Positions 1 to 10,729 of a stretch of DNA of 64,000 nt are shown piece by piece. Below the pieces are notes generated by a model. The model had not been told where the DNA came from. It made no database searches and saw nothing but the letters and a program-made list of their open reading frames with translations. Every line of letters starts with the position of its first letter. Positions within the stretch are counted from its first letter, which is position 1. Origin of the DNA: Brachycybe producta (lineage: Eukaryota > Arthropoda > Diplopoda > Playtdesmida > Andrognathidae); assembly GCA_036925085.1 (NCBI GenBank), contig JAUPFP010000026.1, forward strand, positions 3,193,058 to 3,257,057, written 5' to 3'. The position numbers were made by a program, and so were the translations under genes.

Positions 1-30
1 TGACAACTATCATCGTGAAAACGGGGCTTA
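1..30. mobile_element. End fragment of the CTATCG inverted-repeat MITE
   Basis: The first 30 bases (ACAACTATCATCGTGAAAAC...) match the terminus of the element seen at 5459, 11029 and 49784. The element continues to the left of the window. Confidence 0.6.
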
Positions 31-495
31 ACGTTGATTATACTTGACAATTGGCACTTGGGCCATAAATTGAGAAACATTTGCTGGATATTGCGTAGAA
101 ATCCTAAACCCTATTGATGATATATTGCTTTCAGTTTGCAAGTATTGTTTGTTCTGTCACTTGCTTCTGGTTTCACCTCTGTTTAGCTTACAACCTTTAT
201 ACAAACATCCTCTTAATGGACGGACTCAGTGGACTTGTTGAGACTGACATTAAAAACAACACTACAGGTTTTTTTTGTAGATTTGTACTTCTCATTGCTT
301 CTTGTGTCAAGGAAAATTTCAGATTGCCTTGTCTGGTCAATTGTCAATAAGTTCGAATCAAAAACCAGTCGTTCGTGCTGTAATGTTAAACAACCCCCCC
401 CCCCCCCCCCCCCGCATACTGTATATCGTGCACCTCAGCTGGAAGAGTGGCACAACTCAAAAACCCGTTTTTTTGGGGGGGGGATCTTTGTCTAT

Positions 496-1135
496 GGTGG
501 CGCTGATCAAGCGCCAAATTGAACAAACGCCAAACTGAATAAAAGCCAAATGGAACAAACGCCAAACTGAATAAATGTCAAATGGAACAAACGCCAGACT
601 GAATAAGCGCCAAATGGAACAAACGCCAAACTGAACAAGCGCCAAACTGAATAACCGCCAAAATGTGATAAACACATGGTATGGTTAGGTTAGGTTAGGA
701 TTGGTTAGGTAAGGTTAGGATTGGTTAGGTTAGGTTTGGTTAGGTTTGGTTAGGTTAGGTTTGGTTAGGTTTGGTTAGGTTAGGTTTGGTTAGGTTAGGT
801 TTGGTTAGGTTAGGTTTGGTTAGGTTAGGTTTGGTTAGGTTAGGTTAGATTAGGTTTGGTTAGATTAGGTTTGGTTTGGTTAGGTTAGGATTGGTTAGAT
901 TAGGTTAGGTTAGCTGTAAATCTGCACAGTCTGACGTCTATAAAAGCTCACAATATTTGGACCATCACAATTTACAAAAAACCTGAATAACCGCCAAACT
1001 GAATAAACGCCAAATGGAACAAACGCCAAACTGAATAAGCGCCAAATGGAACAAACGCCAAACTGAATAAAAGCCAAAAATTTGGCGGTTATTCAGTTTG
1101 GCGTTTGTTCAATTTGGCGCTTATTCAGTCGCCCC
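496..1135. mobile_element. Foldback hAT-like element, copy 1, with TTAGG-type core
   Basis: It is flanked by an exact 8-bp TSD, TTGTCTAT (488-495 and 1136-1143). The ends are inverted (GGTGGCGCTGATCAAGCGCC left; reverse complement of the right end GGGGCGACTGAATAAGCGCC). The arms are 32-bp tandem units that alternate GCGCCAAATGGAACAAA and CGCCAAACTGAATAA. The core holds about 230 bp of TTAGG/TTTGG repeats and a unique stretch (about 914-985). An 8-bp TSD suggests the hAT superfamily. No transposase is present, so the element is non-autonomous. Confidence 0.8.
683..914 (+). repeat. Interstitial TTAGG/TTTGG telomere-like tract
   Basis: About 45 pentamers, mostly GGTTA mixed with GGTTT and a few GGATT, lie inside the foldback element. 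TTAGG is the common arthropod telomere motif. Its position between two arms of a TSD-flanked element shows that it moved with the element and is not a chromosome end. Confidence 0.9.
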
Positions 1136-1211
1136 TTGTCTATTGTAGGAGCGCCAAATAGATTATTGTGAATAGTCAAAATGGTTGTTGCGGTTTTGCT
1201 CAGCAAAGTAA

Positions 1212-2488
1212 TACCTTGTACACACATGAGTTAAATGAATTCAAATTAAATGTGTTTAGGGTGAATTATACGGAATCCAGTTAAGGACATGAACCAAATA
1301 AAAATTGACTTTATTATTAATATTTTAAATTGAAATACTAAATCAATATTTTGTCAATAGTTTATATTCTATTTAAGTATTAACTCAATATATTCAGATC
1401 ATTAACTGAATAAATTGAATTCGACATATTGTTTGTTTGCCCTTCACAGGGCTATTTTGTAGAACACGTTTATTATTTAAATGCATTTAAATTATCAGGT
1501 GACACCAATACCTAGTACACACCTGATAGTTTAAATGCATTTAAATAATAAACGTATTCTACAGAGCCCTCTGTGAAGGACAAACAATATGTCGAATTCA
1601 AGTTATTCAGTTAATAATCTGAAAATATTTAGTTAATACTTAAATAGAATATGTGAGCGTGAGGTGGCCAATTGACTTTTTCGAGCAATTCATTATGCTA
1701 TCTTTTCTGTAACTCGTCTCTTCTCTCGATCGTGCGGTGGCCGCACGGAGAAGATTCAAGCTACAGAGGTACTCGGATGGTGATGGATTGTAATCATCCT
1801 TCTGCGTAGCAGTGTAATCTAGCAGAAGGGTGGTGACCATCCATTTATGGCCGCCATTGTTGTCCATCTTCCTTTGTTAGGAAGATCTGCGGCTCCGTAT
1901 AGATCAGTATGTCTTCTTGCCCTATGGTGTCTCCGGCTTGTCTAGAGAAGGGTTAGTTTCAAAACAGTAGACAATGTATTTTCTTATTGTAAACACGTTT
2001 ATTCATTCTTGTCGAGAAACACGAACATTACAAGAATGAATAGTTATTAATCAAACGTGCGTCCATGGGCCCATGATGTGATACGGACGTGAGAATCTAC
2101 GTAGTACAAAAGTTGAGCGAAAGAGTGGACGAAGAACAAAGAGGAACATGGTCTTTTTATAGTACCTTGGACCTGTGTACACCTACGAGGTGTAACCAGC
2201 TCCAAGTGGCCATGGTCGTGAGAGTATCAATCCGCCACTTGAATATTAGAGAGGGAGGGAGGGAGGGAGGGACAAGTATGAGTTGTTTACCCCCAGGCTA
2301 TGGTTTTGGCGGGATCACAAGTTACTGGGTGTTACAAATATATAAACTATTGACAAAATATTGATTTCGTATTTCAATTTAAAATAATAAAGTCAATTTT
2401 TATTTGGTTCATGTCCTTAACTGGATTCCGTATAATTCACCTAAACACATTTAACTTGAATTCGTTTAACTCATGTGTGTACTAGGTA
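1212..2488. mobile_element. Inverted-repeat PIF/Harbinger-like element, interrupted by an LTR
   Basis: The left arm (TACCTTGTACACACATGAG...) and right arm (1-kb inverted copy ending at GGTA) match the complete element at 57024-57617. The arms include the sequence AATTATACGGAATCCAG in both orientations. A solo LTR (1652-2336) splits it. Confidence 0.75.
1652..2336. mobile_element. Solo LTR, 685 bp
   Basis: It starts TGTGAGCG and ends GTGTTACA (TG...CA) with a 4-bp TSD AATA (1648-1651 and 2337-2340). The related element at 57.4 kb has the same site uninterrupted (ACTTAAATATAATATATAAA), which confirms the insertion. No internal retroelement genes remain. Orientation is not determined. Confidence 0.75.
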
Positions 2489-5060
2489 GGCATATAAGTC
2501 ATGAATCTTCTCAACTCATTTTTCCCAAAAAAGTGTTTTTTTTAGTTCCCGTTGTTTTGTTGATCAACCTGTTGATGAGCAGACTGCGTGACCAAACTAT
2601 AAGGAAATTTCCAATATTTATTTTTATAGCTAAGTTAATAAAACAACACGTGTTAGGAGGTGATTTTATTGTGCTAATTGAGAGGCTATTATTTACTTTT
2701 TTGGGGGGGGGGACAAGTTGACATCAGATGGTTCTGAAAGTTTATCACGTCTAACTTTAGGGCAACTTATTAGTAACTAGTTTTTTGGGGGGTTGAAATT
2801 AATGATTAATTACTATTGAGATGATTAGTTGATGTGGTGTTGTTGTTGTTGTTGTTTTTGTTGTAGAAGGCAACATGTATTTTAAGAATAATTATTACAA
2901 ATTTCATATATTTCTAATATTATATTATACAGACTTAATAGTTGTATGAACAGTCGCCGCATTGAAACTTGAAGCTGGTGACATCCGAGGGAGTGACCTA
3001 TCGTTAGGTCTTTTTTGAAAATTTCAACTGATGAAAAATATAGCACACGTGGACTCCTCCTGCCCATTCACTATTATAAGCGGGAGCCATGTTTCTTCTA
3101 TTTTTCGCCAGTTGAAATATTCAAAAACTTGGCATTTTTCATCCCTGTGGGAGAAAACAAGGCATAAAATACGGATTTTTCTGTTTACCACTGCTTGTTT
3201 AAGGTTTTTTGTATTTTCATTTACTTTGTTACGGTAATGTTTAAGGGAGGGCGAGGAAATCATAACTAGGAATAAACTTTTTTTTGGTCTACTGCTGTAG
3301 CCTCCTTGTTCAACCCTTTGCATCTTGTTGTATGACTGCAGTGCTGCGTCTGGTGCTGTAATCCAAATAATTTGTTGAATCTTTATTCAGTGGTGGCCAC
3401 CCATTTTTTATAACCAGCACACGGAGGCTAGATTTTAGAGTAGAGGGTATTACACCAGGATGCTTTGTTGCAATACAGTGTTGCAGGTCTGAATCGTGTC
3501 AGCTCAGATTCATGTTTCTTGACTCCCGTCGAAATGGGAAACGTTTAAACAATGTTGCAAGACATTTCATAGTGTGGACGCTTTTTGAGACTCAAAGAGC
3601 TCAGTTTGTTATTAATTATTAAGAATAGGGTTTAAAATTACTGTTAAACTACTTGAGGATCTTCTGTGTAAATACACTACTAAATTGTGGTTTGGGGGAT
3701 TTCGAACTGCTGCCCCCATCTCCTAATTTGAGGGTGAACTGAATGTGTTCCTGGCTGAGAAAAGCTTGTGTTTCCAAGTGCCCACCACCGTTTCTGTTTT
3801 ACTGGCTCCTCTTGATCAGTGACAGTGTAAGCACATGTGGAAAGGGCGACTTCCGCAGGTGATAATGACATGGTGAAAGCCAGAAGGATGGAGAGAAGCT
3901 TGGGTATAGGTGTGGTGAACACGGAACAGTGTTGCGGGTCTGAATCGCATCAGTTGCGATTCTGCCCCGCGACATTGTATCGCAACAAAGAATCCTAGTG
4001 TGTACTATAGACTTAGGAGGTTTCTACATGAGACTAATTTTGCACACATATGAAAGGTTCACCTTACAAGCTATTTGCAGATTAAGCGCTCTAATTTCAG
4101 CTGATCATTCAAAGTCAATGAATAAAATTTTTTCATTAGAGAGAAGCTACCTATAGCTTTGCAAAAATGTGTTAAGAACATTCTTACCTTTTGACATTTT
4201 GAGTATTCTTGAATGTTTTTATATTAAGTGTATATGTAATGCGTGTTTATTTCCTATTTCGATTTTTTGGTAGTTTTCTTAGTATATTCTTAGATTAGTT
4301 CAAAGGGAGAATTGAGTGAGTGGTGGTGGCGATTCGAATAAAAGCCTCGAAGGTGGATGACTGACATGTGTTGTTGAGGCTCTCAATAGGAATAGATTTG
4401 TTAAGGTTTTTAGGTAACATATTTGAAATATGCATCTCCTTTTCCACCCTCTCATCACCACCACCATACCCCCCGAAATTTCTTTTGTAATAGGTAACAA
4501 AAAATTGATTGAGGAAAGCAGGAAATAATCTAAAGAAGTGGGGGTGTTAAGTTTATAGAAGTTTTTGACCTGTTGGCTCCTCCTACACAATCAGTTTGTT
4601 TAGATGTGTGTACTGTATTGTCTGACTTTGATAACTTGACAGATCTTTTTTTTTTGTACAATACTAAAAACAGAAAGTCAAAAAATTAGAATTTTTGAAT
4701 GTCATTGCCACTAGTGATTTCTTAAATAATGGTGTTTAAACAGTGTGGGCAAATATACTTCTCTCCAGAGGTGGGGGCAGCTACAGTAGATTTTGCTGAG
4801 AATTTCTATAGAAAATAGTTACAGGTAATATGGCTGACAAGAGTCCTCCTCAGGTAGTAGTAATGTTGGTGGACATGAAATACTATTTTCAATTCAGTAG
4901 ACCTGGCAAATCAGCTCAAGAGCCATGTGTCAGGGGGTGGGTAATATATTCCAATCATAATTAATTGTCACTTAGACAAGGTTTAGACATCATTATTGTC
5001 AAATTGAATTCGTACTAAAACGGAACTTATGTGCTGGAAGATAAACCACCACGCATCAAT
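2489..5060. other. Intergenic, no gene seen
   Basis: AT-rich sequence with short G runs. Small open frames occur on both strands over the same bases (for example 3024-3323) and lack family features. At 4900-5060 lies part of a repeat also found at 15.1-15.4, 16.48-16.68, 21.1-21.4 and 38.6-38.9 kb. Confidence 0.5.
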
Positions 5061-5070
5061 CAGTTCTAGC

Positions 5071-5804
5071 CAGGGTTTTCATTACCGGTTTTATCGTTAC
5101 CGGTATTACCGGTAAACCGGTATTACCGGTAAACCGGTATTACCGGTAAACCGGTATTACCGGTATTACCGGTCTTTAGTTACATCGTTATTACCGGTAA
5201 ATTAACCTTTCATTACCGGTTTTTCGGCACAAAAAAAGTTGTATTAATTTGGATAAAAGAATTGACCAATATTTAAGAATCACTGATTTTAAAATTAAAA
5301 TTTCACATGATAATTATGTGTAGAAACCAAGAATATTTTCAAAGACTGAAGTCAAAAAAATGGTATCCGTATGCACTTGTAACTCGTTTACGAAAGTCGC
5401 CGTAAGGTCCTAAAGTAAATGTTCGTACAGTTAAAATGATTTCCGTGCATTATACATACAGCCCCGTTTTCACGATGATAGTTGTCACGATAGTTGCTGT
5501 CATGACAGCAACAACTATCGCGAGAACTATCATCGTGAAAACCACATGATAGTCACTATCGCACTGTCGCGATAGCACTATCACACTATCTCGTTTGACT
5601 AGATATAGTTGATAGTACTGTCGCGATAGTATTAGTTGTTGTGTGACCGCTTTTAGGGAAATATCCACTTTGTAGGGAAATTTCGCTTCTGGAGGGAGGG
5701 AGGGAGAGAGAGAGAGAGAGAGGCACCGAAATTTACCAGTTTCGGTAACGCTGCATTACCGAAAAACCGGTACTGCTATAAAGTGACCGGTAATGGAAAC
5801 CCTA
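5071..5804. mobile_element. hAT-like element with ACCGGT-rich ends
   Basis: The termini CAGGGTTTTCATTACCGG and (reverse complement) TAGGGTTTCCATTACCGG are flanked by AGTTCTAGC (5062-5070 and 5805-5813), i.e. an 8-bp TSD plus one ambiguous base. The host repeat at 16.59 kb shows the empty site. The left end has repeated TTACCGGTAAACCGG units. A CTATCG MITE (5459-5665) and a short GA run are nested inside. Confidence 0.8.
5459..5665. mobile_element. CTATCG inverted-repeat MITE
   Basis: It begins AGCCCCGTTTTCACGATGAT and is packed with short palindromes (TGTCATGACA, CTATCGCGATAG). The same family is at 11029-11388 and 49484-49784. It is non-coding. Confidence 0.65.
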
Positions 5805-6112
5805 AGTTCTAGCTCTTATTTCTTTAATGAGCATTGTGGGTAGCCGTGTCTACTTATACTGGGGCTTCTAATAATAATTCGAACTAAAGATGCTCTGTTT
5901 TCTGATGCTAGCAAGTGTTCCAGAAGGGCAGGGATAAATTTGCTCAGCTCTGCGGTTTACTAGCGATTCTCTCTGAAGTTCATCTAGCATGAGGGGTTAC
6001 ACTGTCAGAATACATGTGTTTAGGGTTAACAAATCTTGCAGCCCTATGCTGTAGATTTCCTAATTTCGTGTATTAGATTTACTCGAAAAGGATTCAAACT
6101 CTTTTTAACAAT

Positions 6113-6203
6113 TTGAAATATTGTAAAGAAAATGTAAAAGCGGTCTGTCATTTATTAGAGTAAAATAACAAACCACTTTTTATTTTCTTTACAATATTTC
6201 AAA
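6113..6203. repeat. Inverted repeat (hairpin)
   Basis: TTTGAAATATTGTAAAGAAAA is repeated in inverted orientation at 6186-6203, with an intervening loop of about 45 nt. It is probably a degenerate MITE. Confidence 0.55.
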
Positions 6204-6849
6204 GTCTGGTTTCAAATAGTGGTAAAGAACCTTGAAAGGTTATGGCCCAAACGCCTTGGATGAAAGCTGCCGCCATTCCTTCTAGATAACCTGAGCAACT
6301 CTAGCTGCAATAGCTGGTTAGCTAATTTTTCTTCTATACATACATGCACATTTGATAGTATAGGGTTCATACATACTATTCAACTTTCCTCATTTTTTTT
6401 CTGTTTTTATGTGTGAACAACAAGAGATACAGAAAAAGAAAATGACTTTTTTTTTCCATTTCCTATTTTCTTTTTCCTTGGTGGAATTCCTCGTGTGTGT
6501 TCCAGGCTTTAAGGTCTTGCTAATGCTCAAGGAAAAGAACTCTGAAAAAATATTCCAAAAACATACAAAATGTCACAAAATGGAACTCAGAAAATAATTT
6601 GCAGCCTAATGAAGCCATAATGAAACCGTTGAAAACAAAAGCAATTGTGTAAATCTCTATGCTACTGTCTGCACATGGTCACCCTGACCATTGCAGTGTT
6701 GCATTTCCCTAGATTCTCTATTGTATTTCAGAGTACTCAGATTTTCCACTCTGAAACGGCAGTTTTCTGAAGAAAAAAACTTCTAAAAACTACCATTTCT
6801 GAGTGTTTCATTGAGATCTAGTAAGGCTTTTACACGAAGGATAATCAGT

Positions 6850-7370
6850 AAGTTACAAAGTAGAATAAAAAGACAGTGAAAGTGTATCGAAGTGTACAAC
6901 ACCGATGTATTTTTTGACATAATCCCCCCCCCCTCCCCTTCTATATTTAGGCATTTGTCTCATCACTATTAAACCCTGGAAGCCCGCAGCTATAGAAAGA
7001 TGTGGGTTAACGCTGTAACCATTGCCGGACAAAGTCCTGTACAGCTTTCATCTTGTGCAGAGTTGCCTTCCGCGAAGAGCTTCCTCGAGGGAGCCAAACA
7101 AATGAGTCACTCTTGCACATCTTTGGCTTGCACTGGATGATATGTTCTGATCATCCACAGGTTTTTCTATTCCATCTGTAATGGAGGAACGCTATGCTTG
7201 TTGCATCCAGTTGTACACAGTTTGGCATGAAAGACATACAACTTTTTCTTGCGCCCACAGAAATTGAACCACAGTAGCCATTCTTGCACATGTTGCACTA
7301 ACGGCACACAATCACAAAACCACCTGACGATTACCTATATCGCTTGTGTTGCAAGAAAGTAGCGCCACAT
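6850..7370 (-). pseudogene. Decayed mariner-like transposase, internally deleted
   Basis: Read on the minus strand with frameshifts, MATVVQ and an N-terminal HTH-like start are followed by THLFGSLEEALRGRQ, then VQDFVRQWLQ and GGDYVKK. These resemble the C-terminal HLFGPLKEALRGRRF, FVRQWL and GDYVEK segments of mariner-type transposases. Stops and a large internal deletion make it dead. The right flank (7310-7370, AATCACAAAACCACCTG) recurs at 48335-48385, probably as element terminus. Confidence 0.55.
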
Positions 7371-7399
7371 AAGTGTTTGATGGAGCATGCTTGACACAG

Positions 7400-8290
7400 G
7401 CCAACGCTGGAAAAGTATGGAATGCTTTCAGTGCATTCCATTGATAATGACCCAAGTCACCATTGGCAAACAGACAAGTGTTCGCTACTTATAGCTGACC
7501 TGCCTCGCTCTTCCCCAGTGTGGTTCCAAAAAAAAAACAACGACACCCCCTATGTAATCAATGGTCAGGCTAAAACGACACGGAGAGATACGTGTGCAGC
7601 GGACCAAATGATTTTGAATGCTTGTGGCGATTTTTGTGACAATCAAGGATTTGAGGCGCATATCCAAACAATGCCAATCGGCCCTAAATTGGCATTGCCG
7701 CTTAGCATTGTGGAATAGGGGTGGGGACATTCAGTCGGCATTGTCGATAGGGACGGTCGGCCACCTGCTGAATCGATACCGAACGATATCGGTCTCGTCA
7801 AAGGATGCCGAGCCGCGAACTGCATCGATCGTGTGGATGAGGTACCCCTTCTGCGCGGCTTCGTGTTGAGTCGTGGTCGCAATTGAAATTTTACATTTAC
7901 TGCCCGCCTGCAGTAATGTGGACGTTGAGGTATTTTCAACAAAACCACAATCGACTTTGACGAGCAGTAATGCCGATTTAAGCCGTTTGGAATAATGTGG
8001 ATGTAACTTTAAAATCTACGCTTGGCAAGCAAGAATGGATCGTCTGCACCCAGCATTAGCGAATCTGTTTACTTAGATTTAAGAGCCTATATTATACAGC
8101 GTTTAATTAAAAATTTCTCCGAATATAGGCGCTGTGATCGTTTTTGATTTAAAAAGGGTTTTTAACGTTTTTTTTTTTCTCCCGAGTGTTGAAGCCACAT
8201 AATAATTAATAGAGAACTAATTTCACTTGCTAAGCTTATAAAAAGGAAACATCGTGAAGCCAATACATTAATGCACCTGCTGATTATTTT
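7400..8290. other. Intergenic, no gene supported
   Basis: The block at 7700-7950 is GC-richer than its surroundings and is open on both strands (7618-7869 plus, 7643-7948 minus). No recognisable protein family appears in any frame. Confidence 0.4.
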
Positions 8291-8294
8291 GTTA

Positions 8295-8693
8295 CTAGTG
8301 GGGTAGCCCGTCATAAATGACGGGAGCAAAATTCACAGGCAATTGTGCGCATGCGCGTCGTTTTTTCCTTTTTTTACTCCTTTCATTTCAATTTCAGTCA
8401 CCCCCTCCCACTTTTCTCTCTCTCTCCACCCTTCTACATTTCCCAGCCTTTTCCTCTCACCCCCTCCCACTTTTCTCTCTCTCTCCCCCTTCTACACTTT
8501 CCAAACTTTTCCCCTCACCCCCCTCACACTTTTCTCTCTCCCCCCCTTTCTACACTTTCCAAAGGAAGAGTTCAACATATAGTTGACCTTGAGAAAAAAA
8601 AAAAACGGTTCATTTATTCAAATTTATATAAATTCCGACGTGCTTCAATGGTTTTGTTACTCCACACACACACACACACACACAGACCTGGGA
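8295..8693 (-). mobile_element. Helitron-like non-autonomous element
   Basis: On the minus strand it starts TCCCAGGTCTGTG, runs through (TG)n and a purine-rich tract, and ends with hairpin CCCGTCATTTATGACGGG followed by CTAG before T. A 5' TC, 3' hairpin plus CTRR and no TSD fit Helitrons. Sister copies end at 24512, 25251, 43221, 43638 and 43990. Confidence 0.65.
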
Positions 8694-9050
8694 TATTATA
8701 TATATAATTGTTCTAAGTCGTTTTAACGAGAGTTCTTCAAATGTTTGTGGGACAGTTTTTTACTCGTATAGATTTTCCATAGAGTTAAAAAAAACGTACG
8801 ATGTTGAACGTTATTTAAAAATAGGACCATTTCAAAATTGATATAATTAAAGCGAACATTTACTGAACAATACTTTTTATTGAATTTTTCGCTTTACTGT
8901 ATTTTCATTGATTAATCGATCGCGAGACTTTGCCTTTCAAATGACCCCACGGAAAGAAGCTTCGGGGGATGTTAAATCCTGTGACATGCTCTGACCACCA
9001 AGGCCAGTGCATGTCACCAAAACTCGTGATAAAATGTTTTGAATAAAAAT

Positions 9051-9478
9051 TAGAGTTGGGACGAATCCTAAATTTTCTCGAATCCGAATCCTAAATTTTC
9101 TCGAATCCGAATCCTAAAAGGTTCTCGAATCCTTAATAAAAGAATCCTCTTATTATTCATTAAGAAAATAGAAATAAATGAAATTATATTAAATTATTAG
9201 TAATAATTTAATAAAATACAATGTGGCACTCTCGGGGTCGCCACAAGGTGGTGATATTGGTGATCCGGGTTGCAACAATCGCCGGTTTTTTGTTTTGTTA
9301 GTGAACGCATCCGTTGGACGTCAATGGAGTTCAACCTAATTTTACCAAAGTTTTTAAGTTTTTTTTTTAGTTTAGGATTCGAAAAACGAAAAAATTGCGA
9401 AGATTCGAGTTTTCGAATCTCGAATATTTTTCAAGATTCGCAGGATTAGAGGATTCGAAGATTCGAATGGCCCATCTC
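9051..9478. mobile_element. GAATCC-family hAT-like MITE
   Basis: The termini are TAGAGTTGGGACGAATCC and (reverse complement) TAGAGATGGGCCATTCGAATC. The flanks give an imperfect 8-bp TSD. The family core includes GTGATATTGGTGATCCGGG. Related copies lie at 16081, 20194, 26493, 49043, 59303 and 61669. Confidence 0.7.
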
Positions 9479-9894
9479 TAGTATAAATAAACACAAAAGA
9501 CGATTTTTTTTTGTAAGCGGAAGTTTTGAATCGTCATGCAGTCAGTGAGCAACATTGAATTTTTCGTAAATGAAAGCGAAAAGTTGTATTGTACAATTGC
9601 TGCATTATTGCCTCGTTGATTTTTATTTCAAGAAATTTAATAAAAATATAACCTCTTACTCGAGCATGTCTTTAGTATGATTTTCACACAATGACAATCG
9701 GTACTACTTCTATTATTGTCAAGAACAACAAACTGGCCTTTCGAATCAAGAAGGAAGCCATCCAATTATTTTTTAAAGCTTATTTGTTTTGTTGTATTAA
9801 TTTTCTTCAAATGTCCTGGATGATGTTTTTGTGCTGTGGTTATAGTTCGATGGCCTTCTTTTGGACACTAAAAGCAATGGAGACCATTAATGTT

Positions 9895-9898
<4 letters not shown>

Positions 9899-9960
<62 letters not shown>
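9899..9960 (+). repeat. (TC)n microsatellite
   Basis: About 30 TC dinucleotides with one interruption. The open frame across it (9691-10020) is just the run read as SLSL. Confidence 0.95.
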
Positions 9961-9961
<1 letters not shown>

Positions 9962-10660
9962 TGTGTTTGCTATATAACAGGTGTAAATGCAATTATAGAT
10001 TGTTGGAAAACAGGAACTGATTAGATTTATTTTTATATTTTAATAAAAAAAAAATAAAGCTTGCCATTGTAAGAACTGCTGTGTTTGTGCTTTTGTTATT
10101 GTTGGTGATGCAGTTTCCGTTCGCTCTGATCGTTCCAGGTTGGTGGGTCTTTTGAAAAACTATGTTCAGGCCAGTGACATCAACTGATTGGCACCTGAAA
10201 AAGTCGGTGGGGATTTTTTTTTTTACGCTGAATATGTGTGTGTGTGTTTTCGGGGATGTTTCTTTCACTGTTGTGGGTGTTGTGTTTCTCTCTTCCTCTG
10301 TGTTTGTTTGTGTGTTTTTTTCTCTTCTCATTCCAGTTTTTTGTGTGTACTTGTGTGACAAGCCAGAAAAAAAAGCAACTTCCGCATGCTTTACCTTGAT
10401 GACTAATTAAATTTCATTAAGATATGAAGCATTTACCTTAATTAACAGAGTCGATTAAGTCAACAACCACATAATAATAATAATAATAATAAAAGTATCA
10501 CTAAAACGAATAATGATTTCTTTATCTTTTTTAAGTGTAATAAAGGGCAAGAAGAAGCTTAATGAATAATTACTAATCACAGTGACTGATGATTACAGTT
10601 GCCGCTTATGTTTTAATACGTTTGATTTTTGATTTTTAAATTTTTTTATTGTTTTCTTAG
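9961..10660. other. No gene seen upstream of the first TOX exon
   Basis: AT/GT-rich sequence with short microsatellites (TG at 10236, AAT at 10472). The TOX start exon was sought here and not recognised. Confidence 0.4.
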
Positions 10661-10729
10661 GATCTTGACGTGGGTCGGTCAATTGTAATGCAGCATCAGG
10701 TTCCAGGTGCTTACATGAATCCCGAACAG
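10661..10729 (+). CDS. Tox: TOX coding exon 1 of those visible
   Basis: This exon has 69 nt (23 codons, phase 0 at both ends). It lies between acceptor tttcttag and donor gtatgt. The peptide begins [10 protein letters not shown] and ends NPEQ. It joins the next exon in frame. It contains Met codons, but an AG acceptor precedes it directly, so it is probably not the start exon. It is assigned by position and splice phase, because the short peptide is weakly conserved. Confidence 0.72.

Noticed and set aside
683-914. TTAGG-type tract as a telomere or fusion scar
   Set aside because: It sits between the two arms of an element with an 8-bp target duplication, and a second copy has the same layout.
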